NCBI GenBank assembly: GCA_036645575.1 | Contig: JAVXNW010000033.1 | Span: forward strand, 1 to 24,352 | From: JAVXNW01 sp036645575 | GTDB lineage: Bacteria > Bacillota > Clostridia > Christensenellales > Aristaeellaceae | Length of the DNA: 24,352 bases | Reading direction: 5' to 3' | Made by a program: the position numbers and the translations under genes | In this document: positions 1 through 6,418 of the stretch, in pieces | Layout: each line of letters opens with the position of its first letter | Position numbering within the stretch: the stretch's first letter is position 1 | Notes under the pieces: model-generated | Seen by the model: the letters and a program-made list of their open reading frames with translations, nothing else | Told to the model about the DNA's origin: nothing | Databases searched by the model: none

Positions 1-302
1 GAACTCTTCTTCGATGCAATGTCAGCATTGCGATCTCTATCCTTACGCTCTTGATTCAATTGATCCTTTTCTTCGCGGTAAGATTCGAAAGCAGCTAATG
101 CATCTTCGCCGTGCGTGGTAATTGTGTAATAGGATGAGGAACCAGACCTCGTAGGGCGAAGATGCTCAGAACGACGAAGGCAGTCATCCCCCAATAGACG
201 AGATATGCGATCCAGATCAATTGGATCAAACTCGAAATCGTACATGCTTCCGGACATATCCAAAATCCTACGCAAGACGTGATAATCCTCCGTTGATAGC
301 AC
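1..302 (-). CDS. Leftward partial gene, winged-helix-like hypothetical protein (3' end outside window)
   Basis: The reading frame is open from a GTG at 302 down to the window edge (about 100 residues, no stop). Read from the complement it starts V/MLSTEDYHVLRRILDMSG and contains SYYTITTHGEDALAAFESY, which resembles the wing and following helix of small winged-helix proteins, then a very charged stretch (YREEKDQLNQERKDRDRN) that looks like the start of a coiled coil. An AAGGG-type ribosome binding site (313-317 on the complement) and an extended -10 promoter (326-334) support the GTG start. Base composition is lower in GC than the phage genes. It is divergent from the early operon, the place where Mu keeps its c repressor, but I do not recognise a repressor family; it could equally be a host gene at the insertion site. 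Function is not assigned. Confidence 0.6.
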   Translation of the reverse strand, partial: MLSTEDYHVLRRILDMSGSMYDFEFDPIDLDRISRLLGDDCLRRSEHLRPTRSGSSSYYTITTHGEDALAAFESYREEKDQLNQERKDRDRNADIASKKS

Positions 303-325
303 AACAACCCCACCCTTCGTAGAGA

Positions 326-334
326 AGTATACCA
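326..334 (-). promoter_or_regulatory. Extended -10 promoter for the leftward gene
   Basis: On the complement the sequence reads TGGTATACT, an extended -10 (TGn plus a hexamer one base off consensus). There is no convincing -35 element 17 bp upstream, which is usual for extended -10 promoters. Predicted start of transcription is near 319, giving a leader of about 17 nt before the GTG at 302 with the ribosome binding site between them. Confidence 0.45.
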
Positions 335-376
335 CAAAAAAGCCCACCTGACGAGAACCGGATGGCGACCGGGCGA

Positions 377-394
377 AACCCGCAAATGCGGGTT
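377..394. promoter_or_regulatory. Perfect inverted repeat upstream of early operon (candidate operator)
   Basis: AACCCGCA, two bases, then TGCGGGTT forms a perfect 8-bp inverted repeat between the two divergent genes and about 35 bp before the first early gene. The short spacer suits a dimeric HTH repressor site better than an RNA hairpin. It could be bound by the small HTH protein encoded next to it (430-630) or by the product of the leftward gene. Assignment is inference. Confidence 0.4.
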
Positions 395-429
395 GTGGGG
401 AGCCACATTACGGAGGTGATAGGACAAGG

Positions 430-630
430 ATGAAGAACGAACTTACGGCGTTTGGGCGGGATGTCAAGGCGCGGCTGGTACGGGATGGAATGGAGCACCG
501 GGAGTTGGCACGCCGGATCGGGTGCGGAGAAAACTACCTGAGCATGATTCTGCACGGAACCAAAAACGGCGGGAGATACACGGAGATCATCCTGCGTGAG
601 TTGGAAGAATTGGAACGGAAACAAGCCTAA
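430..630 (+). CDS. Small XRE-type HTH protein (Ner/Cro-like position)
   Basis: This 66-residue protein is almost entirely one helix-turn-helix: EHRELARRIGCGENYLSMILHG (residues ~22-43) fits the XRE/Cro pattern of helix 2-turn-helix 3. The ATG is preceded by GGAGGTGAT at 412-420 with about 9 nt spacing. It is the first gene of the rightward early operon, directly before the transposase, which is the slot of Ner in Mu (a negative regulator of early transcription). I infer an operator-binding regulator; the inverted repeat at 377-394 is its nearest plausible site. It could also be an excisionase-like accessory protein. Family is clear, exact role is not. Confidence 0.75.
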   Translation: MKNELTAFGRDVKARLVRDGMEHRELARRIGCGENYLSMILHGTKNGGRYTEIILRELEELERKQA

Positions 631-660
631 GCGTGGCGAGATGAATGGGGGTACGAGGGG

Positions 661-2730
661 ATGGACGGACAGATGTCGAGGGTTGAGACGGTAAATGTCG
701 CCAAGGCAGCTGAGCTAATGAACCTTGATGAGAGATCGGTACGTCGCTATGTTGAATCCGGGAAACTAGCGGCTACCACTAGCTTGAGTGCGTTAGGCGG
801 GGGAGCGGGTGGGACGGCGTACCGGGTGTACGTGGACAGTTTGCCGGCGGAGGCGCAGATCAAATACTGGCAGGGATCAGGATTGGCAGAGATTGGGGCG
901 GGGTGCCAAGAATTTGACTTGGTGGGGTACAAGGCGAGGAAGGGAGACAGCGGCATGAAGGAGTTACTTAGGCGGCAGCGGGCGGCGCTGGCGGCACACG
1001 GGCTGCGGGCGCGGTACGAGGATCAAGCGATGCGTGGGTATACCGAGGCGCTGGCGGGGTTATCGGAGGCACTGGGGATACCGGCGATGACGCTGTACCG
1101 GTGGGAGCGGGGGTATGCAGCGCAAGGCCTTAAGGGGATCGCGCGACCGATCCGCGCGGACGCGGGACAATCGCGGAGCATGTGCTATCTGGCGCGGGAC
1201 TACATCGAGTACCTAATGTACGACAAGCGGAAATTGCCGCAGAGCCGGGTGCTGGAGAAACTCAACGAAACCGCGAAAGCGCTGGGCCCGGACGCGTGCG
1301 AGCACTGTCCGTACCGCTGCGCGTCGGAAGAGCGCGAGGCGCTGGTGATGGCGCACGGAGACGAGTTGCCCATGTGCGAGCAGGGCGGGAAGGGGATGAT
1401 ACCGCCGGACAGCCGGTACGCGGTGAACCGGGCGGTGGGGCTGATCAGCGAGTCAGCACTGGCCTACGCCCGATACGGAAGCCGGTACTGGGATGACAAA
1501 TATCTGCAGAAGGTGGTGCGCAAAAAGCCGGAGCTGGCCAATGAAGTGTGGTTCGGCGATCACCACAAACTGGATCTGTTTGTACTGGATCGGGACGGGC
1601 GCGCCGTGCGGCCGTGGCTGACTGCGTGGATGGACGCGCAGAGCAGTGCGATCGTCGGGTGGATGCTGACGCTGGAACCCAACAGCGACACCATCGCCGA
1701 GAGCTTTGCGCGCGCGGCGGTGGCGACCAAGGGCAGTATTTTTGTGGGGCTGCCCAGGGTGGCATACATCGACAACGGCAAGGACTACCAATCGATCCGG
1801 TTCGAGGGCGGGCAGTATCTGGAGAAATCGCTGGGCAAGATCAACGATGATTTCTGGCGAAAATCCATGCTAGAAGCACTGTGCGTGGAAGTTAAGCACG
1901 CGATCCCCTACTGGGCATGGTCGAAACCTATCGAGCGGCTATTTGGGACGCTGGAAAAGCGGTGGATGAAGGAGTTCCCCGCTTGGTGTGGCGATTCGCC
2001 GGAGGAGCGTCCGCAGGATCTGAGCGCGGACATTCGGGCGGGGCGGATCATGACATTTGAGGACTTTTCGGTGTGTTTTAAGCGTGACGTGATCGACGCC
2101 TACCACCATTTCCGGGGCGGCGAGGACAATAGGACGCCACTGGAACGGTACGAGATGGCGCAAAAGGCGCGGATGGATCACCCCAGTTGGGCGACGATGT
2201 GCCTGCTTAAGGGAATGAACACGACACGGCAGGTGCGCACACAGGGGATCACGATCGACAATCGCCTGTATCAGGACAGGGCGCTTGGCGAGCTGATCGG
2301 AAAATCGGTGACAGTATTGTACAACCGGGGGCCAAACGAGAGCGTGAGCATCCTTCACAACGGACAATTTGTGTGCGAGGCGGTATGCGCAGAGGTGCTT
2401 GACATGATCGAGCGGGACACGGACAAGCTCAGGGACGTAATGGCCGAAAAGAAGCGCCAGCGCAACGAGGTAAGAAGCCAGATAGCGGCCATTGCCCAGA
2501 GCGTGCGCGGCGTTCATCGGGAGGCGTATGCCGAGGAGATCGACGCGCAGCGCGACCGGGCGCTATCGCGGGTGGGCAACATCGAAGGGATCAAGGTGCA
2601 GCGCGCGAAGGCCGAAGTGGCGACGCAAAAGAAGCGGCGCGCGGGCGAATTGGACGCGGGCGCGCGGGCGGTAAACGATATGTTTGGCGCAATGGGCGCG
2701 GAGATGCTCAGGAAAACGAGGGAGGGATGA
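661..2730 (+). CDS. Mu-type DDE transposase (A protein)
   Basis: This 689-residue protein matches MuA in length and plan. An N-terminal Mu-type winged helix (VAKAAELMNLDERSVRRYV, residues ~14-32) and a second HTH (LSEALGIPAMTLYRWERG, ~134-151) would bind the phage ends. The integrase-fold core carries the catalytic triad D300 (FGDHHKLD), D371 (YIDNGKDY) and E425 (SKPIERLFGTLE). A basic, Arg/Lys-rich C-terminal tail lies where MuA contacts MuB and ClpX. It catalyses strand cleavage and transfer for integration and replicative transposition. A Cys/His cluster (C213, H215, C216, C220, C239) between the end-binding and catalytic parts is unlike what I know of MuA and may bind zinc. Start at 661 is 9 nt after GGGGG; ATG 673 is a possible alternative. 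It overlaps the next small gene by a few bases. Confidence 0.95.
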   Translation: MDGQMSRVETVNVAKAAELMNLDERSVRRYVESGKLAATTSLSALGGGAGGTAYRVYVDSLPAEAQIKYWQGSGLAEIGAGCQEFDLVGYKARKGDSGMKELLRRQRAALAAHGLRARYEDQAMRGYTEALAGLSEALGIPAMTLYRWERGYAAQGLKGIARPIRADAGQSRSMCYLARDYIEYLMYDKRKLPQSRVLEKLNETAKALGPDACEHCPYRCASEEREALVMAHGDELPMCEQGGKGMIPPDSRYAVNRAVGLISESALAYARYGSRYWDDKYLQKVVRKKPELANEVWFGDHHKLDLFVLDRDGRAVRPWLTAWMDAQSSAIVGWMLTLEPNSDTIAESFARAAVATKGSIFVGLPRVAYIDNGKDYQSIRFEGGQYLEKSLGKINDDFWRKSMLEALCVEVKHAIPYWAWSKPIERLFGTLEKRWMKEFPAWCGDSPEERPQDLSADIRAGRIMTFEDFSVCFKRDVIDAYHHFRGGEDNRTPLERYEMAQKARMDHPSWATMCLLKGMNTTRQVRTQGITIDNRLYQDRALGELIGKSVTVLYNRGPNESVSILHNGQFVCEAVCAEVLDMIERDTDKLRDVMAEKKRQRNEVRSQIAAIAQSVRGVHREAYAEEIDAQRDRALSRVGNIEGIKVQRAKAEVATQKKRRAGELDAGARAVNDMFGAMGAEMLRKTREG

Positions 2731-2855
2731 CGGTGGGCGTGGAACGGGCGATCATCATAAGCGGCATGGTGTGCGCGATCATTAGTTATTTGCTGGTGCC
2801 GGGCGCGTTTATGTGGGGGCTGTATTTGGGGGCTAGGAGGCACCGAAGGACGTAG
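2727..2855 (+). CDS. Tiny single-span membrane protein (42 aa)
   Basis: A 42-codon frame starts inside the transposase stop (ATGA overlap) and ends with TAG at 2855. The product MTVGVERAIIISGMVCAIIS... has one strongly hydrophobic stretch (residues ~9-36) followed by a basic tail (GARRHRRT), so it should sit in the membrane with the tail in the cytoplasm. A GTG at 2733, six bases after GGAGGG, is an equally good start and would give 40 residues. Translational coupling to the transposase gene supports expression. I know no family for it; a role in early host takeover or superinfection exclusion would be guesswork. Confidence 0.5.
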   Translation: MTVGVERAIIISGMVCAIISYLLVPGAFMWGLYLGARRHRRT

Positions 2856-2975
2856 GCAGACCGCAAGGCCCAGTCCCGTGCAAGCCGGGGCCGCCTTTGC
2901 GCAGCCGCAATCCCGAAGGGACAGGGTGCGGCTGCGCAAAGGCGCGGCGCTCATGGTTCGACAAAGGAGGGCATT
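2856..2975 (+). other. Structured non-coding segment with an 18-bp inverted repeat
   Basis: Between the tiny membrane gene and the next HTH gene there is no coding frame, but there is strong dyad symmetry. Positions 2892-2909 pair with 2927-2944 over 18 bp without a mismatch (core GCCTTTGCGCAGCCGCA). The loop itself holds TCCC-GAA-GGGA (2911-2921). A second, smaller pairing (GGCCC near 2868 with GGGCC near 2887) lies just upstream. There is no U-tract after the stem, so it is not an intrinsic terminator. It ends about 30 nt before the next start codon, so it may act as a processing or translation-control hairpin, or as a protein-binding DNA site. Confidence 0.5.
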
Positions 2976-3260
2976 ATGGAGAAAATCGGATGGATCGTCG
3001 CGCTGCGCGTGGCGCGATATCGTGACATAAGGGAGGCGGCGCGGGCATCGGGAATTGGCGTGGCGCTACTAGAGATCGTCGAAAATGGCGGATTGACGGG
3101 ACCTGGGATTGCGCGCAAGATCGGCAAGGCCTACGACATGGATGCCGGGCAAATCCGGATGATCACCTGCCAACAGACCGTGGAACGGCGCAAACGCGAA
3201 AAGGCGCAAAGCCGCAAGGATGTACAAATCGACAGAATGCGGGAGGTGTACGGGGCATGA
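2976..3260 (+). CDS. Small HTH DNA-binding protein of the early operon
   Basis: This is a 94-residue protein with a Cro/C1-like helix-turn-helix pattern (YRDIREAARASGIGVALLEIVENGG, residues ~14-38, then GPGIARKIGKAYDM) and a highly basic C-terminal tail (ERRKREKAQSRKD). The ATG lies 5 nt after AAAGGAGGG. Its last codons overlap the next gene by 4 bases (ATGA), so the two are translationally coupled. Position between transposase and MuB-type ATPase suggests a regulator of early transcription. I cannot name its site or partner. Confidence 0.65.
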   Translation: MEKIGWIVALRVARYRDIREAARASGIGVALLEIVENGGLTGPGIARKIGKAYDMDAGQIRMITCQQTVERRKREKAQSRKDVQIDRMREVYGA

Positions 3261-3805
3261 AAAGCACGGGTGAAACGGTATCCATGAGCGGAGGACGGAC
3301 GCTACACGCGATTACGCTCAGGCACAATAACGGGATGTGGATCGGCGATGTGGTGCTGGACTACAACGATGGCGAGCACCGGGGGAAGCTACACACCATA
3401 ACCGATTACGGCAACTACGGATGCCGCTGGGCGGCGGTGCCGCCACGATACGGATTTGAGAAGTTCGTGGCGGACATGGACGCGGACTACATGCTGGACA
3501 ATTTATCGCGGTTCCACGATGAGGCGCGGGTGTGCGACATCGACAAGACGGCAAAGGTGCTGGCGGAATTGATCCTGATCCGATCCGGGGATGAGGGCGC
3601 GGAGTACCTGGGGGACGCGCTGGACGGACTTAATCGCGTGGAGAGCGAGCGTGAATTGTGGGACTGGCAGGCGCGGCACCGGGAGATCGTGGAGCCGGAC
3701 GACGTGCAGGACAGCATCAGCTACCGGCGAGGCGGCTTTTTGCAAGGCTATCAAAAGGTGCTGATCCCGGCGCTGCAGGCGTACCTCGTGGAGGCGGCGC
3801 AATGA
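3257..3805 (+). CDS. Hypothetical early protein (182 aa)
   Basis: I do not recognise this 182-residue protein. It is acidic, soluble, without membrane segments. The first half (ALRHNNGMWIGDVVL, KLHTITDYGNYGCRWAAVP) looks like short beta strands rich in aromatic residues; the second half is helical and charged, ending RRGGFLQGYQKVLIPALQAYLVEAAQ. It starts within the stop of the preceding HTH gene and its stop overlaps the start of the next small membrane protein, so it belongs to a tightly coupled early trio. Genes at this position in transposable phages are often dispensable accessory early functions; no specific role can be supported. Confidence 0.7.
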   Translation: MKSTGETVSMSGGRTLHAITLRHNNGMWIGDVVLDYNDGEHRGKLHTITDYGNYGCRWAAVPPRYGFEKFVADMDADYMLDNLSRFHDEARVCDIDKTAKVLAELILIRSGDEGAEYLGDALDGLNRVESERELWDWQARHREIVEPDDVQDSISYRRGGFLQGYQKVLIPALQAYLVEAAQ

Positions 3806-4023
3806 ATCCGATTGCGTATCTGACGAACGCATGGGCGGGATTTCGGACGATGCTGGACGCGGGGGCGCTGGATGCGGCGATCATGGTGGCGCTGTTCGCG
3901 GTGGGCAGCGTGCTGGGTTACTTTGCGGGGCGCGACGGAGCGAATGCCGACGCGCCGGACGAAGAAACCGAGCAGATCGATACGGTAAACAAGGAGGGGA
4001 CGCGGATATGGAACAGGCATTGA
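3802..4023 (+). CDS. Small membrane protein (73 aa)
   Basis: This 73-residue protein starts at an ATG overlapping the previous stop (ATGA). A single hydrophobic segment (AAIMVALFAVGSVLGYFAG, residues ~27-45) is followed by a strongly acidic tail (ADAPDEETEQID), so it is probably anchored with the acidic part exposed. It overlaps the ATPase gene by about 16 nt, and the ATPase ribosome binding site (AAGGAGGGG) lies inside its coding sequence. Early phage proteins of this kind sometimes act in superinfection exclusion, but nothing in the sequence proves that here. Confidence 0.6.
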   Translation: MNPIAYLTNAWAGFRTMLDAGALDAAIMVALFAVGSVLGYFAGRDGANADAPDEETEQIDTVNKEGTRIWNRH

Positions 4024-4973
4024 CGATGGAACCGGCGTTGGCGGAGCGGTTGCGGGGCATAAAAGCAGAACTGGCCGCGCCAAGTTACACCGAGATCGCG
4101 CGGATATCGGGGATCAACCGAGTGACGATCAGCGGCATTGCCAACAGCAAAATGATCCCCACCCCGGTACAGGCGGAGCGCATTTGGGCGGCGCTTGCGC
4201 AGCTGGGCTTGACCGGCGAAGCGACGGATGACGCGCCAAGCGCGCAAGTGCCGGGGCATTACAAGGGTGCGCTGGAGCTGTACGAGACCAAGCAGTATCG
4301 GGATGCAATGGGGTGGTGCGAGTACATCCGCAGTCACCGCAAGATGGGGGTGTTGATCGGGCATCCGGGCAGTGGCAAGACGACGCTTTTGCGCGAGTTT
4401 GTGCGGCGGATCCCAGGCGCACGCTACATCGAATGCTGGAGCACGATGCGGATGGGCGATCTGCTGGGCGAGATCGCGGCAGCGGCGGGCGCGGCACTGT
4501 CCGGCAACGTGTACCAGCGCACCGGGCAGGTGATGCGGGCGCTGGCGGCGCGGGACGATGTGGTGCTGGTGCTGGACGAGGCGGAACAATTGCGCAAATG
4601 GGATGTGGACAAATTCGAGACGCTGCGGAAGCTGTGGGACAACACCGGAACGCCGGTCATCCTGTCTGGAACCATGCAGCTGCGAAACCTGCTGACGCGG
4701 GGCGGTGGGCGCGACAATCTGGCGCAACTGTACCGCCGAAAGTACGAATTTGAATTGACCGGGATCACGGAAAAAGAGGCGAAGAGCATCCTGCGCGAAT
4801 ACAACCTGACGAGCGAGGCGGCGGCGGAGCTTGCGCGGATCGCGACCGACGCGAGGCACGGCGGGATGGGGAATTTTGCGGAGCTGCTGGGGCTGTGTCT
4901 CGACGCGGCGGACGGAGCGAGGATCGACGCGGGCGTGCTGGCCGGAGCCAAGCAATACAAGCTGATGTACTAA
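4008..4973 (+). CDS. MuB-type AAA+ ATPase, transposition target selection
   Basis: This 321-residue protein combines an N-terminal helix-turn-helix (YTEIARISGINRVTISGIAN, ~residues 26-45) with an AAA+ ATPase domain, as MuB does. Walker A is GHPGSGKTT (residues 118-126, K124), Walker B is VVLVLDEAEQL with D190 and E191, and an arginine-rich region (QLYRRKYEF) follows. MuB polymerises on DNA with ATP, delivers target DNA to the transposase and gives target immunity. The start at 4008 is 8 nt after AAGGAGGGG. Length agrees with MuB (312 residues). It follows the transposase by several small genes, more than in Mu, where A and B are adjacent. Confidence 0.9.
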   Translation: MEQALTMEPALAERLRGIKAELAAPSYTEIARISGINRVTISGIANSKMIPTPVQAERIWAALAQLGLTGEATDDAPSAQVPGHYKGALELYETKQYRDAMGWCEYIRSHRKMGVLIGHPGSGKTTLLREFVRRIPGARYIECWSTMRMGDLLGEIAAAAGAALSGNVYQRTGQVMRALAARDDVVLVLDEAEQLRKWDVDKFETLRKLWDNTGTPVILSGTMQLRNLLTRGGGRDNLAQLYRRKYEFELTGITEKEAKSILREYNLTSEAAAELARIATDARHGGMGNFAELLGLCLDAADGARIDAGVLAGAKQYKLMY

Positions 4974-5015
4974 ACTCGGTGCGCGTAAATTGAAAAAACA
5001 GAGGTGAATTACAGC

Positions 5016-5531
5016 ATGGCACGGATACGGAAGACAGAACTTTGCACGCTGATGAATTTGGATGACGTGAACGAGGCGCTGCGCGGGATGGGTGACTACG
5101 ACCGCCGGATCGAGGCGATCAGCGCGGACATGCAGCGTCGGATCAATGAAATCAAGGAGGATTGCGCGGAAGTGGCCACGCCGCTCATGGAGGCGCGAGC
5201 GGGACTTGAGACGCAGGTGGGGCTGTACGCCAAGGCACGGTATGCCGAGTTCAGGAAGGTGCGAACAAAGGTACTGACGTTTGGCGAGTTCGGGTTTCGG
5301 CAATCGACGAGCCTGCGCTGCCCCACATCGCCCGACAGCGTGGCCGAGGTGCTGGAAAAATTGCGAGCGCGCGAGATGCTGGACTGCGTGAAGTGCGTGC
5401 CGGACACGATCAACCGAGCGGTATTGCGCACGTATGACGCGGACGCGGTAGAGGATGTGGGTTGCGAGCTGGTGGTGAGCGACGCGTTTTTCTGCGTGCC
5501 GACCCGCGACGAACTATCTTCGGAGGTGTGA
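5016..5531 (+). CDS. Gam-like host-nuclease inhibitor
   Basis: This 171-residue protein has the Gam pattern: a long amphipathic helical N-terminal half (DVNEALRGMGDYDRRIEAISADMQRRINEIKEDC) with the conserved continuation through KVRTKVLTFGEFGFRQS, then a C-terminal part with VKCVPDTINRAVLRTYDAD. Mu Gam is a Ku-like dimer that binds DNA ends and protects them from host exonucleases such as RecBCD/AddAB. The ATG at 5016 lies 9 nt after GAGGTG; an upstream GTG at 5004 overlaps that site and is less likely. It follows the MuB-type gene in the early operon and is close to the start of the GemA-like gene. Confidence 0.85.
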   Translation: MARIRKTELCTLMNLDDVNEALRGMGDYDRRIEAISADMQRRINEIKEDCAEVATPLMEARAGLETQVGLYAKARYAEFRKVRTKVLTFGEFGFRQSTSLRCPTSPDSVAEVLEKLRAREMLDCVKCVPDTINRAVLRTYDADAVEDVGCELVVSDAFFCVPTRDELSSEV

Positions 5532-5532
5532 G

Positions 5533-5955
5533 ATGGAAATGGGGATGACGGCGCGACAGCGGAGCGCGATATTTGCGGTGGCGAAGACGGCAGGGCTTGA
5601 TACGGACGCGCTGCACGACGTGGTCAGGCGGGTGACGGGGCTAGAGAGCATTGCGCTTTTAAGCACGCGCGAGGCGATCCGGGTGATCGACGCGCTGAAA
5701 GGCGCGGCGGGGCAGGGCGCGCCGCTGGGGTGGCTGACGGACGCGCAGCGGGGGAAAATTTACGCGCTGTGCCGCACGCTGGGGTGGGTAACGGAGCGCG
5801 GAGCGATCGATACAGGGCGGCTCGAGGGGTTTGTGCGGGCGCGATTTCGAATCGAGCGGCTGAACTGGGTGCCCATGGATCGGGCGGGGGCGATCATCGA
5901 GGCACTCAAGAGCATGGCGGAGGGCGGGCGCGGGGCGCGAAAGGGCCACGCGTGA
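5533..5955 (+). CDS. GemA-like regulatory protein (Mu gp16 family)
   Basis: This 140-residue protein begins with the GemA/gp16 signature: TARQRSAIFAVAKTAGLDTDALHDVVRRVTGLESIALLSTREAIRVIDALKG (the pattern of Q, then L-D, then S-x-L-x-x-x-E-A). A second, similar repeat follows in the C-terminal half (LTDAQRGKIYALCRTLGW...RFRIERLNWVPMDRAGAIIEALKSM). So it is an internally duplicated form. In Mu this family modulates host gene expression and DNA supercoiling during the early phase. The start is 8 nt after GGAGG, and it directly follows the Gam-like gene, the order seen in many transposable phages. Confidence 0.85.
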   Translation: MEMGMTARQRSAIFAVAKTAGLDTDALHDVVRRVTGLESIALLSTREAIRVIDALKGAAGQGAPLGWLTDAQRGKIYALCRTLGWVTERGAIDTGRLEGFVRARFRIERLNWVPMDRAGAIIEALKSMAEGGRGARKGHA

Positions 5956-6002
5956 CGTGCGGGTGACGACCTGCCGGACGATCAAGCGGGGAGGTGCGTG
6001 CT

Positions 6003-6314
6003 GTGCAGGACTGGATGAAGGACGTGACGATGGATGCGCTCCCGGAAGCGCATCGAAAGATCGCGGAGATAATTGGCGTGGAGGCCACGCTTGCGCTGTG
6101 CGACACCTTTGGCGGCATGGTGTTGTACGTGCCCAAGACGGACAGCATCTACGCATCCGTCCGGGGAAAGATGATTCGCGCGGAATTTAACGGCATGAAC
6201 ACGACGCAGCTGGCCAAGCGGTACCGCGTCACAACGCGCACCATTCAGACGATTGTAGGGGGTATGCCACCGCCACAGATCGATGGGCAAATCACCTTGG
6301 ATGAACTGTTGTAA
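6003..6314 (+). CDS. mor: Mor-type middle transcription activator
   Basis: This 103-residue protein fits the Mor/C family. It has an acidic N-terminal dimerisation half (LPEAHRKIAEIIGVEATLALCDTFGGMVLYVP, residues ~13-44) and a C-terminal helix-turn-helix (FNGMNTTQLAKRYRVTTRTIQTIV, from residue ~63). Mor binds a dyad next to the middle promoter and recruits RNA polymerase. The GTG at 6003 is 8 nt after GGAGG; a GTG at 5994 overlaps that site and ATG 6015 is a fallback. It is the last gene before an intrinsic terminator, and its own predicted binding dyad lies just past its stop codon (6321-6336), which is how Mor works in Mu. Confidence 0.9.
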   Translation: MQDWMKDVTMDALPEAHRKIAEIIGVEATLALCDTFGGMVLYVPKTDSIYASVRGKMIRAEFNGMNTTQLAKRYRVTTRTIQTIVGGMPPPQIDGQITLDELL

Positions 6315-6320
6315 CGTAAC

Positions 6321-6365
6321 TGCGAAACGCTTCGCATGATGTGGCGTCGGATAAATTGATACAAT
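6321..6365 (+). promoter_or_regulatory. Predicted Mor-dependent middle promoter
   Basis: A perfect dyad TGCGAA-ACGC-TTCGCA occupies 6321-6336. A -10 hexamer TACAAT occupies 6360-6365, with no -35 hexamer at the expected place (6337-6342 reads tgatgt). If the -10 spans -12 to -7, transcription starts at about 6372 and the dyad covers -51 to -36, centred at -43.5. That is the geometry known for Mor at the Mu middle promoter. It lies just after the gene I call mor. Confidence 0.65.
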
Positions 6366-6366
6366 A

Positions 6367-6407
6367 CCGGTAGTGGGAGCAATCCCCTGCCGGATTTTGT
6401 TTTTTGT
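6367..6407 (+). terminator. Intrinsic terminator at the end of the early operon
   Basis: The stem pairs 6367-6378 with 6383-6393 (11 pairs, one bulged T) closed by a GCAA tetraloop, followed by ATTTTGTTTTTTGT. It lies 52 nt after the mor stop codon. The predicted middle-promoter start (about 6372) falls inside the 5' arm, so a middle transcript would lack the outer CCGG of the stem while an early transcript would contain all of it. Confidence 0.8.
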
Positions 6408-6418
6408 GAGGGATGCAG

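Noticed and set aside
95..427. Minus-strand frame of 110 codons overlapping the left edge
   Set aside because: It uses another frame than the leftward gene at 1-302, which has a promoter, a ribosome binding site and a sensible protein; the 95-427 product looks like random hydrophobic translation.
268..624. Minus-strand frame of 118 codons opposite the first HTH gene
   Set aside because: Overlaps a well-supported plus-strand HTH gene and has no coding signature of its own.
1939..2517. Minus-strand frame of 192 codons opposite the transposase
   Set aside because: Shadow of the transposase coding sequence; no start signals.
3918..5303. Long open frame on the minus strand (461 codons) opposite the MuB- and Gam-type genes
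   Set aside because: It is the mirror of GC-rich plus-strand genes with clear domains; its product is His/Arg/Pro-rich without any recognisable fold and has no ribosome binding site.
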